Below are positions 25,870-35,379 of a DNA stretch of 64,000 nucleotides, piece by piece. Below the pieces are notes generated by a model. That model made no database searches and was not told where the DNA came from. It was given only the letters and a program-made list of their open reading frames with translations. The stretch covers positions 1-64,000 of the forward strand of contig NZ_SMKG01000011.1 of assembly GCF_004348525.1 (NCBI RefSeq). Reading direction: 5' to 3'. The stretch's first letter is position 1, and every line of letters starts with the position of its first letter. Position numbers and translations under genes: made by a program. The stretch is from Micromonospora sp. 15K316 (GTDB taxonomy: Bacteria; Actinomycetota; Actinomycetes; Mycobacteriales; Micromonosporaceae).

Positions 25870-26003
25870 CGACGGTCCATCCCGATCTCTCTCGTCGGCC
25901 GCACCCCGGCGACCTGCCGGGGGCGGCCGGTCATTGTGCCGGGCCGCGACGAGCATGCCGGCGAGCCGCGCCGAGTGCGGGTTTCCGGGTGTGGCGACGG
26001 CTG

Positions 26004-26032
26004 TTGACATCCCAACGACGTCCGTTCATATT
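26004..26032 (+). promoter_or_regulatory. Candidate sigma-70-type promoter before the GH95 gene
   Basis: TTGACA (26004-26009), 17 bp, CATATT (26027-26032), in a locally AT-rich patch about 105 bp before the GH95 start codon. The -35 is a perfect consensus. Confidence 0.5.
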
Positions 26033-26136
26033 TTACGAAAACATCGGAGCGCTGAGGCTGCGAGGCGCCTGCCGGGCCGGGACTGGCAGGATTTCATTCG
26101 GCAGAGGTCCGATGTATACGTCGGAAGGAAAACACC

Positions 26137-28509
26137 GTGCTCGAGTCGTCACGTCGTAACTTCCTCCGCCTCACCGGTGCGGCCGGTGCCGGTCTGGCGC
26201 TCGCCGGCGCCCGGCCGTTCGCCGCGCACGCCGCACCGGCCCGCCCCGCCGAGGCCGCGCTGGTCCCGGACGACGAAGCCACCACACTCTGGTACCGCAC
26301 CCCGGCGCGGGAGGACCAGATCATCCGGGAGGGGCTGCCGATCGGAAACGGGCGTCTCGGTGCGCTGACCGGTGGCAGGCCCGACGACGACGTCGTGTAC
26401 CTCACCGACGGCTCGTTCTGGACGGGTGGGCGCAACGACACGCTGCAGAGCGACGGACAGCTCCCGTACGACCGGGACGGCTTCGGCAGCTTCGGTCTGC
26501 TCGCTCAGGTGCGCGTGGCGCTCATCGGGCACACGCCGGAGGCGTACACGGACTATCGCCGGACGCTCGATCTCAGCAACGGAATCGTGTCGGTGCGGTA
26601 CCGGATCGGGAAGACGACCTACCGGCGCGAGGTGTACGCCAGCCACCCGGACGACGTGATCGTGCTGCGACTCACCCGCTCCGGCGGCGGCCGCCACACC
26701 GGCACCGTGACCCTGGCCGGCACGCACGGCGAGGCCACCACAGCGTCCGGAGCCCAGGCGAGCTTCGCCGGCACGCTGGACAACGGTCTGCGGTACGCGG
26801 CGGCGGTCACCGCGATCGGCGCCGGCGGCCGGATCGGCACCGAGGGCGCGAAGGTCACCTTCGAGGACTGCACGGAGGTCCTGGTGGTTATCTGCGGTGG
26901 TACCGACTACTCGCCGGACGCGGCGCGGAACTTCCGCGATCCGGCGGTCGACCCGCTCGCGCTCGCCCGGTCGAAGGTCGCGGAGGCCGCCCGTGTCGGC
27001 GGAACCAGACTGCTCGCCACCCACGTGACCGACTACCGGCGGCTCTACGACCGGATGCGACTGCGGCTGGGGGAGTCGACGCCGGTGCAGCGGGCGCTCG
27101 ACACCTGGTCGCGGATCGCGGTGCGCTACACCGATCCGACCACCCCCGACCCGGAGCTGGAGGCCCTGTACGTCCAGTTCGGCCGGTACCTCACCATCAC
27201 CGGATCGCGTGACCGGCTGCCGATGAACCTGCAGGGCATCTGGGTGCACAACAACAACCCGGACTGGTACGGGGACTACCACACCGACATCAACATCCAG
27301 ATGAACTACTGGCTGGCCGACCCGGCCGGGCTCGGCGAGTGCGCGGACGCCCTGGCCGACTACTGCGTGTCCCAGTTGCCGGTCTGGACCGACGTGACGC
27401 GACGGCTCTTCAACGACCCGCGCAACCGCTTCCGCAACAGCAGCGGGACGGTGGCCGGGTGGGCGGTCGCCTTCTCCACGAACATCCACGGCGGCAGCGG
27501 CTGGGCCTGGCACCCCTCCGGCAACGCCTGGCTGTGCAACTCGCTCTGGCGGCACTACGAGTACAGCCTGGACCGCGGGTACCTGGCGAAGATCTATCCG
27601 GTGCTCAGGGGAGCCGCCGAGTTCTGGCAGTCCCGGCTCGTCCCGACCACTGTCACCGAGCCCGACGGCACGACCCGCGAGGTGCTCATCGACGACACCG
27701 CCTGGTCGCCGGAGCACGGGCCGGACGCGAAGGGCATCACCTACGCCCAGGAGCTGGCCTGGGACCTGTTCCAGCAGATCCGGGTCGCGGCCGAGGTGCT
27801 CGGTCGGGACGAGGACTTCGCCACGGCGGTCACCGATCTCCAGGCCCGGCTCTACCTGCCCCGAGTCAGCCCGAAGACCGGCTGGCTGGAGGAGTGGATG
27901 TCCCCGGAGAACCTCGGTGAGACCACGCACCGCCACCTCTCCCCGCTGATCGGCTTCTACCCGGGCGACCGGATCAACACCGACACGAGCCCGAAGCCCC
28001 TGATCGACGGCGTACGGGCGCTGCTCACCGCACGCGGCATGGACAGTTACGGCTGGGCCTGCGCGTGGCGGTCGCTCTGTTGGTCCCGGCTCAAGCACGC
28101 GGAGAACGCCTACCAGCTCTATCTGACCGTGCTGCGGCCGTCGATGAACAACGGCAACGGCACCTCGGCCAACCTGTTCGACATGTACAGCCAGGGCAGC
28201 TACACGATCTTCCAGATCGACGCCAACCTGGGCGGCGCCACCGCCGCGCTGGAGATGCTGCTCTACTCCCGGCCCGGCGTCATCGAACTGCTGCCCGCTC
28301 TCCCCGAGGCCTGGGCGCGAAGCGGCGAGGTGACCGGGGTCGGCGCCCGCGGCGGGTTCGAGGTGGATCTCGCCTGGCGTGACGGCAAGGTGACCAGGGC
28401 GACCGTCCGCAGCGTGGGCGGCACCGAGACCGAGGTGCGGTCGGGCAGCTGGCGGCGCCGGGTCACCCTCCAGCCGGGCAGGTCCGTCACGCTGACCCCC
28501 GGCCGCTGA
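26137..28509 (+). CDS. Tat-exported glycoside hydrolase family 95 (alpha-L-fucosidase-like)
   Basis: 790-aa GH95 enzyme. The GTG at 26137 follows GGAAGGAAA, and the N-terminus is a Tat signal (SSRRNFLRL). The family hallmarks are in order: LPIGNGRLGA near residue 70, NLQGIW and DINIQMNYW around 386, DDTAWSPEHGP with the general acid candidate Glu526, and FQIDANLGG with base candidate Asp695. In bifidobacterial AfcA the pair before QMNYW is Asn-x-Asn; here the first reads Asp384 and the second Asn386, so substrate preference could differ (1,2-alpha-L-fucosidase or alpha-L-galactosidase). It probably acts on plant or host glycans outside the cell. Confidence 0.9.
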   Translation: MLESSRRNFLRLTGAAGAGLALAGARPFAAHAAPARPAEAALVPDDEATTLWYRTPAREDQIIREGLPIGNGRLGALTGGRPDDDVVYLTDGSFWTGGRNDTLQSDGQLPYDRDGFGSFGLLAQVRVALIGHTPEAYTDYRRTLDLSNGIVSVRYRIGKTTYRREVYASHPDDVIVLRLTRSGGGRHTGTVTLAGTHGEATTASGAQASFAGTLDNGLRYAAAVTAIGAGGRIGTEGAKVTFEDCTEVLVVICGGTDYSPDAARNFRDPAVDPLALARSKVAEAARVGGTRLLATHVTDYRRLYDRMRLRLGESTPVQRALDTWSRIAVRYTDPTTPDPELEALYVQFGRYLTITGSRDRLPMNLQGIWVHNNNPDWYGDYHTDINIQMNYWLADPAGLGECADALADYCVSQLPVWTDVTRRLFNDPRNRFRNSSGTVAGWAVAFSTNIHGGSGWAWHPSGNAWLCNSLWRHYEYSLDRGYLAKIYPVLRGAAEFWQSRLVPTTVTEPDGTTREVLIDDTAWSPEHGPDAKGITYAQELAWDLFQQIRVAAEVLGRDEDFATAVTDLQARLYLPRVSPKTGWLEEWMSPENLGETTHRHLSPLIGFYPGDRINTDTSPKPLIDGVRALLTARGMDSYGWACAWRSLCWSRLKHAENAYQLYLTVLRPSMNNGNGTSANLFDMYSQGSYTIFQIDANLGGATAALEMLLYSRPGVIELLPALPEAWARSGEVTGVGARGGFEVDLAWRDGKVTRATVRSVGGTETEVRSGSWRRRVTLQPGRSVTLTPGR

Positions 28510-28546
28510 CCGGCGCGGAGCACCTGACCTCGCCGCCGGTCGATCG

Positions 28547-28584
28547 GGACGCGCCGATCGGGAGCCCTCCCGATCGGCGCGTCC
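28547..28584. terminator. Bidirectional terminator between GH95 and M23 genes
   Basis: Perfect 18-bp stem, left arm 28547-28564 and right arm 28567-28584 (core CGCCGATCGGGAG), between convergent genes. It is one of the strongest hairpins in the window. Confidence 0.85.
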
Positions 28585-28613
28585 GTCGAACGTGGTCATC
28601 GGCGGGACGGGAG

Positions 28614-30134
28614 CTAGAGGGTCGTCTCGCCGTTGAGGCCGAAGAAGTCGTGCCACTTGACACCGGGACCGAAGCTCGTGCCGGTGGAGAGGCCGACGTA
28701 GACGTCGTTGAGGTTGCCCTTGGTGAAGACGACGATGTCGTCGCGGCCGTCGCCGTCGACGTCGGCAAGGTAGGGGAACTCGCCGGTGAGGCAGAAGAAG
28801 TCGTTCCACTTGACGGTGGTGCCGGTGAAGGCGGTGCCGGTGGAGATCGCCGCGTAGACGTCGGCGTCGGCGTTGCAGGTGAAGGTCACGATGTCGTCTT
28901 TGCCGTCGCCGTTGACGTCACCCACCCTCGGTTGTTCCGCGCCGACGGCGAAGAGGTCGTGCCACTTCTGCGATGCGCCGAACGACGATCCGGTGGAGAG
29001 CGCCACGATCACGTCGGAGGCGGTGGCCGGTCCCTGGGTGAAGGTGATGAGGTCGGCCTTGCCGTCGCCGTCGACGTCACCGAGCGCCGGGTACTCGCCG
29101 GCGATCGAGAAGTACTCGTGCCACTTCACCGCCGTGCCGGCGAACGACGAGCCGGTGGACAACGCGACGTAGACGTCGCCCGCGGCGTCGTGGGTGAAGG
29201 CGACGATGTCGTCCTTGCCGTCGCCGTTGACGTCACCCACCGCCGCCACCTCGGCGTTCGGCGCGAACCAGTCGTGCCATCTGGTGGCTCCGGCGAACGC
29301 GGTACCGGTGGAGAGGGCGACGTACACGTCGGCGAGCGACCCGTGCGTGAAGGTGACGATGTCGTCCCTCCCGTCGCCGTCGAAGTCGCCGGAGAGCAGC
29401 GTCTCGCCGTTGAGCCCGAAGAAGTCGTGCCATTTCACCGACGTGCCGGCGAAGGCGGAGCCGGTCGAGCTTGACACGTACACGTCGTTCGTCGCTCCCT
29501 GGGTGAAGGCCACCACGTCGTCGCGGCCGTCGCCGGTGAAGTCTGTGGGGGAGCCCGCCAGGTAGCGGCCGCCGGTGGTCGACCCGCCGCAGTTGTCGCT
29601 GACCAGGAACCGCTGCTGGTACTGGCCGGGATAGGGGGCCAGCGACACTCCGTTGATCACGATCGGTTGCCCGACCCCGTTGAGGAGCTGCTCGTAGTGC
29701 ACGTGCGGGCCGGAGGAGTTGCCGGTGCTGCCCGTCACGCCGATCTGCTGGCCCTGCTGCACGTACGCCCCGTCCGGCACCGAGTAGGAGCTGAGGTGGA
29801 AGTAGTAGGTGGTCCAGCCACCGCCGTGGTCGATGACGACGTAGTTGCCGGCGCCGCTGGGCTGGGAGTACCGGCGGGCCACCCCGGCGGCCGAGGCGAC
29901 CTGGGGGGTGCCTCCGGTGGTCCCGCCGTCCGCGCGGACGAAGTCCAGCGCCTGGCGCACCTCGGCGCTGTGGTGGCTGTAGGTCCATCGCTGCCCGCAC
30001 GGGAAGGGGGCCTTGAACACCGGCGCGGCGAGCGCGGGCACGGGTCTTGCCAGCGCGCCGGTCAGCACGGCCGTGGCCAGCAGGAGCAGTGCGACCAGGC
30101 TGCGACGCAGGCGATCGCCGTAACGGCGGGACAT
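28614..30134 (-). CDS. Secreted M23 (LytM) peptidase with C-terminal VCBS/FG-GAP repeats
   Basis: 506-aa secreted endopeptidase. The ATG at 30134 has AGGAG upstream and is followed by a signal peptide (RRSLVALLLLATAVLTGALA). The M23 domain (about 45-185) shows the zinc ligands in SHHSAEVRQALDF (His and Asp) and HVHYEQ (HxH). A linker leads into six repeats of about 55 aa with the consensus DVxGDGxDDxVxFTxG...DVYVxLSTGxxF...KWHDxF, each with a DxDGDxxxD Ca-type loop. Repeats of this kind fold as a beta-propeller, probably for surface or glycan binding. Role: cleavage of peptidoglycan cross-bridges or of a competitor's wall. The repeat domain is shared with the two genes at 30912-34438. Confidence 0.9.
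   Translation of the reverse strand: MSRRYGDRLRRSLVALLLLATAVLTGALARPVPALAAPVFKAPFPCGQRWTYSHHSAEVRQALDFVRADGGTTGGTPQVASAAGVARRYSQPSGAGNYVVIDHGGGWTTYYFHLSSYSVPDGAYVQQGQQIGVTGSTGNSSGPHVHYEQLLNGVGQPIVINGVSLAPYPGQYQQRFLVSDNCGGSTTGGRYLAGSPTDFTGDGRDDVVAFTQGATNDVYVSSSTGSAFAGTSVKWHDFFGLNGETLLSGDFDGDGRDDIVTFTHGSLADVYVALSTGTAFAGATRWHDWFAPNAEVAAVGDVNGDGKDDIVAFTHDAAGDVYVALSTGSSFAGTAVKWHEYFSIAGEYPALGDVDGDGKADLITFTQGPATASDVIVALSTGSSFGASQKWHDLFAVGAEQPRVGDVNGDGKDDIVTFTCNADADVYAAISTGTAFTGTTVKWNDFFCLTGEFPYLADVDGDGRDDIVVFTKGNLNDVYVGLSTGTSFGPGVKWHDFFGLNGETTL
28646..28971 (-). repeat. Near-identical VCBS DNA repeat, copy A (inverted)
   Basis: 326 bp in the M23 gene, on the minus strand, matching copy C with one mismatch in my base-by-base reading. 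The match to copy C goes on to about 29046 (34006 in copy C) with one more mismatch. Confidence 0.85.
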
Positions 30135-30496
30135 GTCGTGACTCCTGTCGGGAGATGGTCGAGGGTCGGCGCGCCGGCGGCCTCGCCAGGCGTTCGGCCA
30201 CGTCGGACGGCGATCCGCCGGGTCGGGGCGCGCGCCGTGTACCGGCGCCGCCTGGCCGGGGGCGCGCCGATCGCGGCGACCGCGCCGGCCGACTCGGGCG
30301 CGGTGCCCGGCTCCCGGGCCGCTGGCAGAAGTGAAGCCGGACATGTCGATGCCTGTCAATCCCGTACGGCCAGGATTGAAAATTTCATTCCTCACCGCAA
30401 AGCAAGTCGGCAACTATTGACAATCGTCGCCGGCCGCAGTTAACTCCCGAGAAATCGATTGCCGGCTATCCCGACGGCTGCTGCGAAGGGACACCG
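30135..30496. other. Intergenic region upstream of the M23 gene
   Basis: 362 bp between divergent starts. It contains an 11-bp palindrome TGAAA-A-TTTCA (30377-30387) and a TTGACA (30417-30422) with TTAACT 17 bp on (30440-30445), a candidate promoter reading into the degraded VCBS gene. The rest looks like ordinary GC-rich spacer. Confidence 0.4.
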
Positions 30497-30841
30497 ATGA
30501 GGCCACGAACCCCCCGGTTGGCTCGCCGCCACCGTCGCGGCGGCGCTGGTCATGACCGTGCCCACGACAGCGGACGCCACCGGGCCGAGCACGCCCGACG
30601 CCGGTGCGAGCGGCGCCGGCAGAGCCGTCGCGGCGACCCCCGACACGCCGTCGGCGACGAGACGCCCGGAGTGGGTGATTTCAACGGGGACGGTCGGACG
30701 GACGTCGTGACGTTCACCGGGGGTACGGCGGCCGACGTCTACGTCGCCCTCTCCGACGGCGGACGGTTCGGGCCGACGGCCGACCGGTGGCACGACCAGT
30801 TCGCCCCGGGCGACGACCTGCCCCGACCGAGCGTGCCGTGA
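30497..30841 (+). pseudogene. Degraded secreted VCBS-repeat protein, two compensating frameshifts
   Basis: ATG 30497 begins MRPRTP and then meets a run of six C (30515-30520 region). If one C is removed the next frame reads a good signal peptide ([21 protein letters not shown]). That frame must switch back near 30640-30665 to read [18 protein letters not shown] and a single VCBS repeat ending KWHD-like RWHDQF before the TGA at 30839-30841. This is what remains of a fourth member of the local family, truncated after one repeat. Sequencing errors at homopolymers are the alternative. Confidence 0.55.
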
Positions 30842-30911
30842 GGCGAGCACCCCAGCGAGCCGTCAAACGCAAACCCGACCCCCACGCACCACTCACCCGT
30901 GAGGAGCCATC

Positions 30912-32351
30912 GTGAGACGCAAGCTCTCGGCCATCCCGCTGGCGCTCTGCACTGCCCTGGCGGCCGTCGCCGTCGGCGTGCCGGCACAGGCGGACCCGGT
31001 CGGTACGCTGGCCTGCCCGTCGATCCCCGCCACCCATGACCCCGCCATCACCCTGACCGTCTACCGGGTGGCCCGCGCCCACGACGTCAACGACAAGGTG
31101 CTGCTCTCCGCCTTCGAGGCCGGCTGGGTCGAGTCCCACATGAACAACCTGCCCTGCGGCGACAAGACCTCGCTCGGGGTCTTCCAGCAGCGCTGGGACT
31201 ACGGCTGGGGCACCCCCGAGCAGATCATGGACCCGGTCTACGCCACCACCCAGTACGTCACCCGGGCCATCGTCTGCGACAACGACAACCCGGGCTACAC
31301 CGCCGGTCAGGTCGCCCAGTGCGTGCAGCGCTCCGGCTTCCCGGACCGCTACGACCAGGTCGCGGCGAAGGCGCGGACCCTGCTCGCCGAGGCGGCCCGC
31401 ACGCACGCCATCGCCGGCGGATCGTCGACCGACGTCACCGGCGACGGCCGCGACGACGTGCTCACCTTCACCCAGAACGCCCTGGCCGACGTCTACGTCG
31501 CCACCTCCACCGGCTCCGCCTTCGCCGGCACCTCGACGAAGTGGAACGACTTCTTCTCCATCGGCGGCGAGACCGCCTCCACCGGTGACGTGAACGGTGA
31601 CGGCAGGGACGACATCGTGACCTTCGCGCACAGCAACACCGGCGACGTCTACGTGGCCTTGTCGAACGGCTCCTCCTTCGGCGGCGGCCAGAAGTGGCAC
31701 GACTGGTTCGCCCCGGGCGCGGAGATCGGCGCGGTCGGCGACGTGGACGGCGACGGCCGCGACGACCTCGTCGCCTTCACCCACAACCCGGCCGGCGACG
31801 TGTACGTGGCGCTCTCCACGGGCACGTCCTTCGGCCCCGGGCAGAAGTGGCACGAGTTCTTCAGCCCGTTCGGCGAGTACCCGGCGGTGGGCGACGTCGA
31901 CGGCGACGGCAAGGCCGACCTCATCACCTTCACCCAGGGCTTTGCCGCCGACGTCATCGTGGCCCGCTCGACCGGCACCTCCTTCGGCGGCGCGCAGAAG
32001 TGGCACGACCTCTTCGCCGTCGGCGCGGAACAACCGAGGGTGGGTGACATCGACGGCGACGGCAAAGACGACATCGTGACCTTCACCTGCAACGCCGACG
32101 CCGACGTCTACGCGGCGATCTCCACCGGCACCGCCTTCACCGGCACCACCGTCAAGTGGAACGACTTCTTCTGCCTCACCGGCGAGTTCCCCTACCTCGC
32201 CGACGTCGACGGCGACGGCCGCGACGACATCGTCGTCTTCACCAAGGGCAACCTCAACGACGTCTACGTCGGCCTCTCCACCGGCACGAGCTTCGGTCCC
32301 GGTGTCAAGTGGCACGACTTCTTCGGCCTCAACGGCGAGGTGACGCTGTGA
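30912..32351 (+). CDS. Secreted lytic-transglycosylase-like protein with VCBS repeats
   Basis: 479 aa, GTG start at 30912 after GAGGAG. Signal peptide ([22 protein letters not shown]). The N-terminal domain (about 35-165) is lysozyme-like: [13 protein letters not shown] holds the catalytic Glu candidate, followed by SLGVFQQRW and the Cys pairs CPSIPA, CGDKTS, CDNDNP, CVQRSG that may form disulfides. Five to six VCBS/FG-GAP repeats of about 55 aa follow to the C-terminus. It probably cleaves the glycan strand of peptidoglycan. Its stop overlaps or closely precedes the amidase gene (GTG at 32348 would overlap by 4 bp), so the two are likely cotranscribed. Confidence 0.78.
   Translation: MRRKLSAIPLALCTALAAVAVGVPAQADPVGTLACPSIPATHDPAITLTVYRVARAHDVNDKVLLSAFEAGWVESHMNNLPCGDKTSLGVFQQRWDYGWGTPEQIMDPVYATTQYVTRAIVCDNDNPGYTAGQVAQCVQRSGFPDRYDQVAAKARTLLAEAARTHAIAGGSSTDVTGDGRDDVLTFTQNALADVYVATSTGSAFAGTSTKWNDFFSIGGETASTGDVNGDGRDDIVTFAHSNTGDVYVALSNGSSFGGGQKWHDWFAPGAEIGAVGDVDGDGRDDLVAFTHNPAGDVYVALSTGTSFGPGQKWHEFFSPFGEYPAVGDVDGDGKADLITFTQGFAADVIVARSTGTSFGGAQKWHDLFAVGAEQPRVGDIDGDGKDDIVTFTCNADADVYAAISTGTAFTGTTVKWNDFFCLTGEFPYLADVDGDGRDDIVVFTKGNLNDVYVGLSTGTSFGPGVKWHDFFGLNGEVTL
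31994..32319 (+). repeat. Near-identical VCBS DNA repeat, copy B
   Basis: 326 bp in the transglycosylase-like gene, matching copy C with two mismatches (GACATCGAC against GACGTCAAC). Upstream of 31994 identity falls sharply. Confidence 0.85.
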
Positions 32352-32371
32352 CATCCGAACGGGAGACCCCC

Positions 32372-34438
32372 ATGGCAGGAACACGTCCCCGCCGGCGCCG
32401 TGGCGCCGCCACCCTCCTCGCGGCGGCGCTCGCCGCCACCATCGCCCCGGCCGTGCCCGCGGCGGCGGACACCCCGACCCGTACCGCGATCGACTCCGCC
32501 TTCGAGCGCGCGGCCGACGAGTTCGACGTGCCTCGGGACCTGCTGGTCGCCGTCGGGTACGGCGAGACCCGGCTCGACGGGCACGACGGCGAACCCAGCC
32601 AGGCCAACGGATACGGCGTCATGCATCTGGTGAGCAACCCGAGCCGGCACAGCCTGGAACGGGCGGCCACGTTGACCGGTGAGCCGGTCGCCAGGTTGAA
32701 GGCGACCACCTCGGCGAACATCCGGGGCGGTGCGGCCGTCCTGCGGGACCTGGCCGACGCGCAGGGCCTCACCGCGGCCGACCGGGACCGGATCACCGCC
32801 TGGTACCCGGTCGTGGCGAGCTACGGCGGAGCGGTCGACGACCCGACCGCCCGGCTCTACGCCGACCACGTCTACGACCTGATGCAGCAGGGCATCCCCG
32901 GCGCCGCGCCGGTCCGCCCGCAGCGGGCCGAGCCCGAGCGGGGCCGCTACGCGCAGGTGCCGCCGGCCGGCACTCCCGCGAAGCTCGCGGCCGCCGCCGT
33001 GCCGGAGTACGGTCCAGCTCGCTGGATCGCGGCCAACGGCGCCAACTACGGGGCCGGCCGATCCAGCGCGATCACCACCGTGATCATCCACGTCACCCAG
33101 GGCTCGTACGCGGGCACCATCAGCTGGTTCCAGAACCCCGCCGCCGGGGTGAGCGCCCACTACGTCGTCAAGTCGAGCAACGGTGAGATCACCCAGATGG
33201 TGCGCGAGGGCGACACGGCCTACCACGCCCGCTCGGGCAACGCGTACGGGGTGGGTATCGAACACGAGGGGTACGTGGACAACCCGGCCTGGTTCACCGA
33301 CGCGATGTACCGGTCGTCGGCGGCGCTGACCCGCTACCTCTGCGACAAGTACGGCATCCCGAAGAGCCGTACCGGTATCAAGGGCCACAACGAGATCCCC
33401 GGCAACACGCACACCGACCCCGGGCCGAACTGGAACTGGAACTACTACATCTCGCTGGTCAACCAGGGCGGTACGGGCACCGGATCGGCGTACCTCGCCG
33501 GCTCGCCCACCGACTTCTCCGGCGACGGCAAGGACGACGTCGTGGCGTTCACCCACGGCGCGCTCGCCGACGTCTACGTCTCGACCTCGACGGGCACCGG
33601 CTTCTCGGGGACGTCGGTGAAGTGGAACGACTTCTTCGGCCTCACCGGCGAGACCCCGCTGACCGGCGACTTCAACGGCGACGGCCGGGACGACGTCGTG
33701 GCGTTCACGCACGGCTCGCTCGGCGACGTGTACGTCGGGCTCTCCACCGGCACCGGATTCGCCGGCGGGGCGAAGTGGCACGACTGGTTCGCGCCCGGCG
33801 CCGAGGTGCCGGCCGTCGGGGACGTCAACGGCGACGGCCGGGACGACATCGTCACCTTCACCCACGACGCCGCGGGCGACGTCTACGTGGCGCTCTCCAC
33901 CGGCACCTCCTTCGGGCCGGGGCAGAAGTGGCACGAGTTCTTCTCGGTCGCCGGCGAGTACCCGGCGGTGGGGGACGTCGACGGCGACGGCCGCGACGAC
34001 CTCATCACCTTCACCCAGGGACCAGCCACCGCCTCCGACGTGATCGTGGCGCTCTCCACCGGATCGTCGTTCGGCGCATCGCAGAAGTGGCACGACCTCT
34101 TCGCCGTCGGCGCGGAACAACCGAGGGTGGGTGACGTCAACGGCGACGGCAAAGACGACATCGTGACCTTCACCTGCAACGCCGACGCCGACGTCTACGC
34201 GGCGATCTCCACCGGCACCGCCTTCACCGGCACCACCGTCAAGTGGAACGACTTCTTCTGCCTCACCGGCGAGTTCCCCTACCTCGCCGACGTCGACGGC
34301 GACGGCCGCGACGACATCGTCGTCTTCACCAAGGGCAACCTCAACGACGTCTACGTCGGCCTCTCCACCGGCACGAGCTTCGGTCCCGGTGTCAAGTGGC
34401 ACGACTACTTCGGCCTGACCGGCGAGACCACGCTCTGA
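32372..34438 (+). CDS. Secreted N-acetylmuramoyl-L-alanine amidase with VCBS repeats
   Basis: 688 aa from the ATG at 32372 (GGGAG 6 nt before); a GTG at 32348 overlapping the previous stop is an alternative start. After the signal peptide there is a helical transglycosylase-like segment (about 35-165, [15 protein letters not shown] with a Glu candidate). An Amidase_2/PGRP domain follows (about 220-375) with zinc-ligand candidates IIHVTQ and HTDPGPNW and the acidic IEHEGY. Six VCBS repeats form the C-terminus. It would remove the stem peptide from muramic acid. With its two neighbours it makes a set covering three bond types in peptidoglycan. Confidence 0.88.
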   Translation: MAGTRPRRRRGAATLLAAALAATIAPAVPAAADTPTRTAIDSAFERAADEFDVPRDLLVAVGYGETRLDGHDGEPSQANGYGVMHLVSNPSRHSLERAATLTGEPVARLKATTSANIRGGAAVLRDLADAQGLTAADRDRITAWYPVVASYGGAVDDPTARLYADHVYDLMQQGIPGAAPVRPQRAEPERGRYAQVPPAGTPAKLAAAAVPEYGPARWIAANGANYGAGRSSAITTVIIHVTQGSYAGTISWFQNPAAGVSAHYVVKSSNGEITQMVREGDTAYHARSGNAYGVGIEHEGYVDNPAWFTDAMYRSSAALTRYLCDKYGIPKSRTGIKGHNEIPGNTHTDPGPNWNWNYYISLVNQGGTGTGSAYLAGSPTDFSGDGKDDVVAFTHGALADVYVSTSTGTGFSGTSVKWNDFFGLTGETPLTGDFNGDGRDDVVAFTHGSLGDVYVGLSTGTGFAGGAKWHDWFAPGAEVPAVGDVNGDGRDDIVTFTHDAAGDVYVALSTGTSFGPGQKWHEFFSVAGEYPAVGDVDGDGRDDLITFTQGPATASDVIVALSTGSSFGASQKWHDLFAVGAEQPRVGDVNGDGKDDIVTFTCNADADVYAAISTGTAFTGTTVKWNDFFCLTGEFPYLADVDGDGRDDIVVFTKGNLNDVYVGLSTGTSFGPGVKWHDYFGLTGETTL
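34081..34406 (+). repeat. Near-identical VCBS DNA repeat, copy C
   Basis: 326 bp in the amidase gene. It is the reference for copies A and B and includes synonymous positions, so the likeness exceeds what protein selection needs. Confidence 0.85.
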
Positions 34439-34454
34439 CCGGCATGTCGAAGGG

Positions 34455-34485
34455 GGAGCGCCGGCCCGGTCAGGGCCGGCGCTCC
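34455..34485. terminator. Bidirectional terminator between amidase and STM4011-type genes
   Basis: Perfect 13-bp stem GGAGCGCCGGCCC/GGGCCGGCGCTCC with loop GGTCA, between convergent genes. Confidence 0.85.
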
Positions 34486-34521
34486 GTCGCGCCCAGACCG
34501 TCCGGCTGCTCGGGAGCGCGC

Positions 34522-35379
34522 TCAGGGCCGCTGCGGCCAGCCGGCGGGGATGCGTTCCAGCACCCCGCCGGCGAAGACGTCCCGCAGGCCGAGGTGCTTG
34601 AGGTGGACGTATCCGATGTGGCAGTCGCAGATGGCGTTGCCGCACGGCCGAGGCTTCAGGGCGTCCCGCCACGAGCCGTCGTAGAGGTTGCCGATCGGGG
34701 TCTGGATGAAGTGGCAGCGGCGGACCGTGCCGTCGCCCAGCACGGACACCGCCGTCTCCCCGGCGTGGCAGGGTCGGCCGAGGGAGAGGTGCGGTCGGAC
34801 GCTGTAACCGAAGTGCGGGTCCAGCTCTGTCCAGGTCGCCTCCGCGGTGGCGTCGTAGCGGTGGCCCTCGGCGGCGTTCACCCAGAGGTAGACCTGCTCG
34901 GGCAGCGCGGCGCGCAGCGCCCGTGCCTCGTCCAGGTGTTCCGGCAGGCCGACCACCCCGACGGAGTACCGGATGCCGAGCTCGGAGAGTCGGGCACAGC
35001 GCCCCAGGAACCGCGCCCGCTCGACCTGCCCAGGATGGTAGGTGGCCCAGAGGGCGGCGGAGCGGGGATCCGCGTCGGCCAGCCAGTCGACGCGGGCGGC
35101 CAGGTTGGTCTGGATGGCGACCCGCTCCACGTGCCGCAGGTGGGACAGGGACACCATCGCCTTCCGGTACCAGCTCCGGGTCAGACCCTCGCCCCAGGGG
35201 GTGAAGAGCACGGAGAGCGAGACGTCGGTGGTCGCGGCCACCCAGTCGGTGAACCGGGTCAGCGCGGCCCGGTCCGCGCGCAGCAGCTCGGGCGGGTCAC
35301 GCCGCTTGGCGAACGGGCAGTACGGGCAGTCGTAGTTGCAGCTCGCCAGCGGCCCGCGGTACAGGATCGCCAGGTTCAT
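34522..35379 (-). CDS. STM4011-family radical SAM protein
   Basis: 285-aa radical SAM enzyme. The [4Fe-4S]-SAM motif CxxxCxxC is Cys14, Cys18, Cys21 (CNYDCPYC). The C-terminal third has five more Cys (PCHAGE, RRCHF, CGNAICDCH), the spacing expected for an auxiliary Fe-S cluster as in SPASM/twitch enzymes. Start ATG 35379 overlaps the upstream stop by 4 bp (ATGA). It is the last gene of a five-gene cassette conserved as STM4011-STM4015 (name from memory of the family). The auxiliary-cluster pattern fits peptide or protein modification, but the substrate is unknown. Confidence 0.85.
   Translation of the reverse strand: MNLAILYRGPLASCNYDCPYCPFAKRRDPPELLRADRAALTRFTDWVAATTDVSLSVLFTPWGEGLTRSWYRKAMVSLSHLRHVERVAIQTNLAARVDWLADADPRSAALWATYHPGQVERARFLGRCARLSELGIRYSVGVVGLPEHLDEARALRAALPEQVYLWVNAAEGHRYDATAEATWTELDPHFGYSVRPHLSLGRPCHAGETAVSVLGDGTVRRCHFIQTPIGNLYDGSWRDALKPRPCGNAICDCHIGYVHLKHLGLRDVFAGGVLERIPAGWPQRP

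Noticed and set aside
30377..30387. TGAAA-A-TTTCA as a Zur or Fur box
   Set aside because: Too short and without the longer half-sites of actinobacterial Zur/Fur boxes; kept only as a note in the intergenic entry.
28614..34438. Regularly spaced repeats that might suggest a CRISPR or satellite array
   Set aside because: Repeat period is about 165 bp, lies within coding frames and translates into VCBS units; no short unique spacers.
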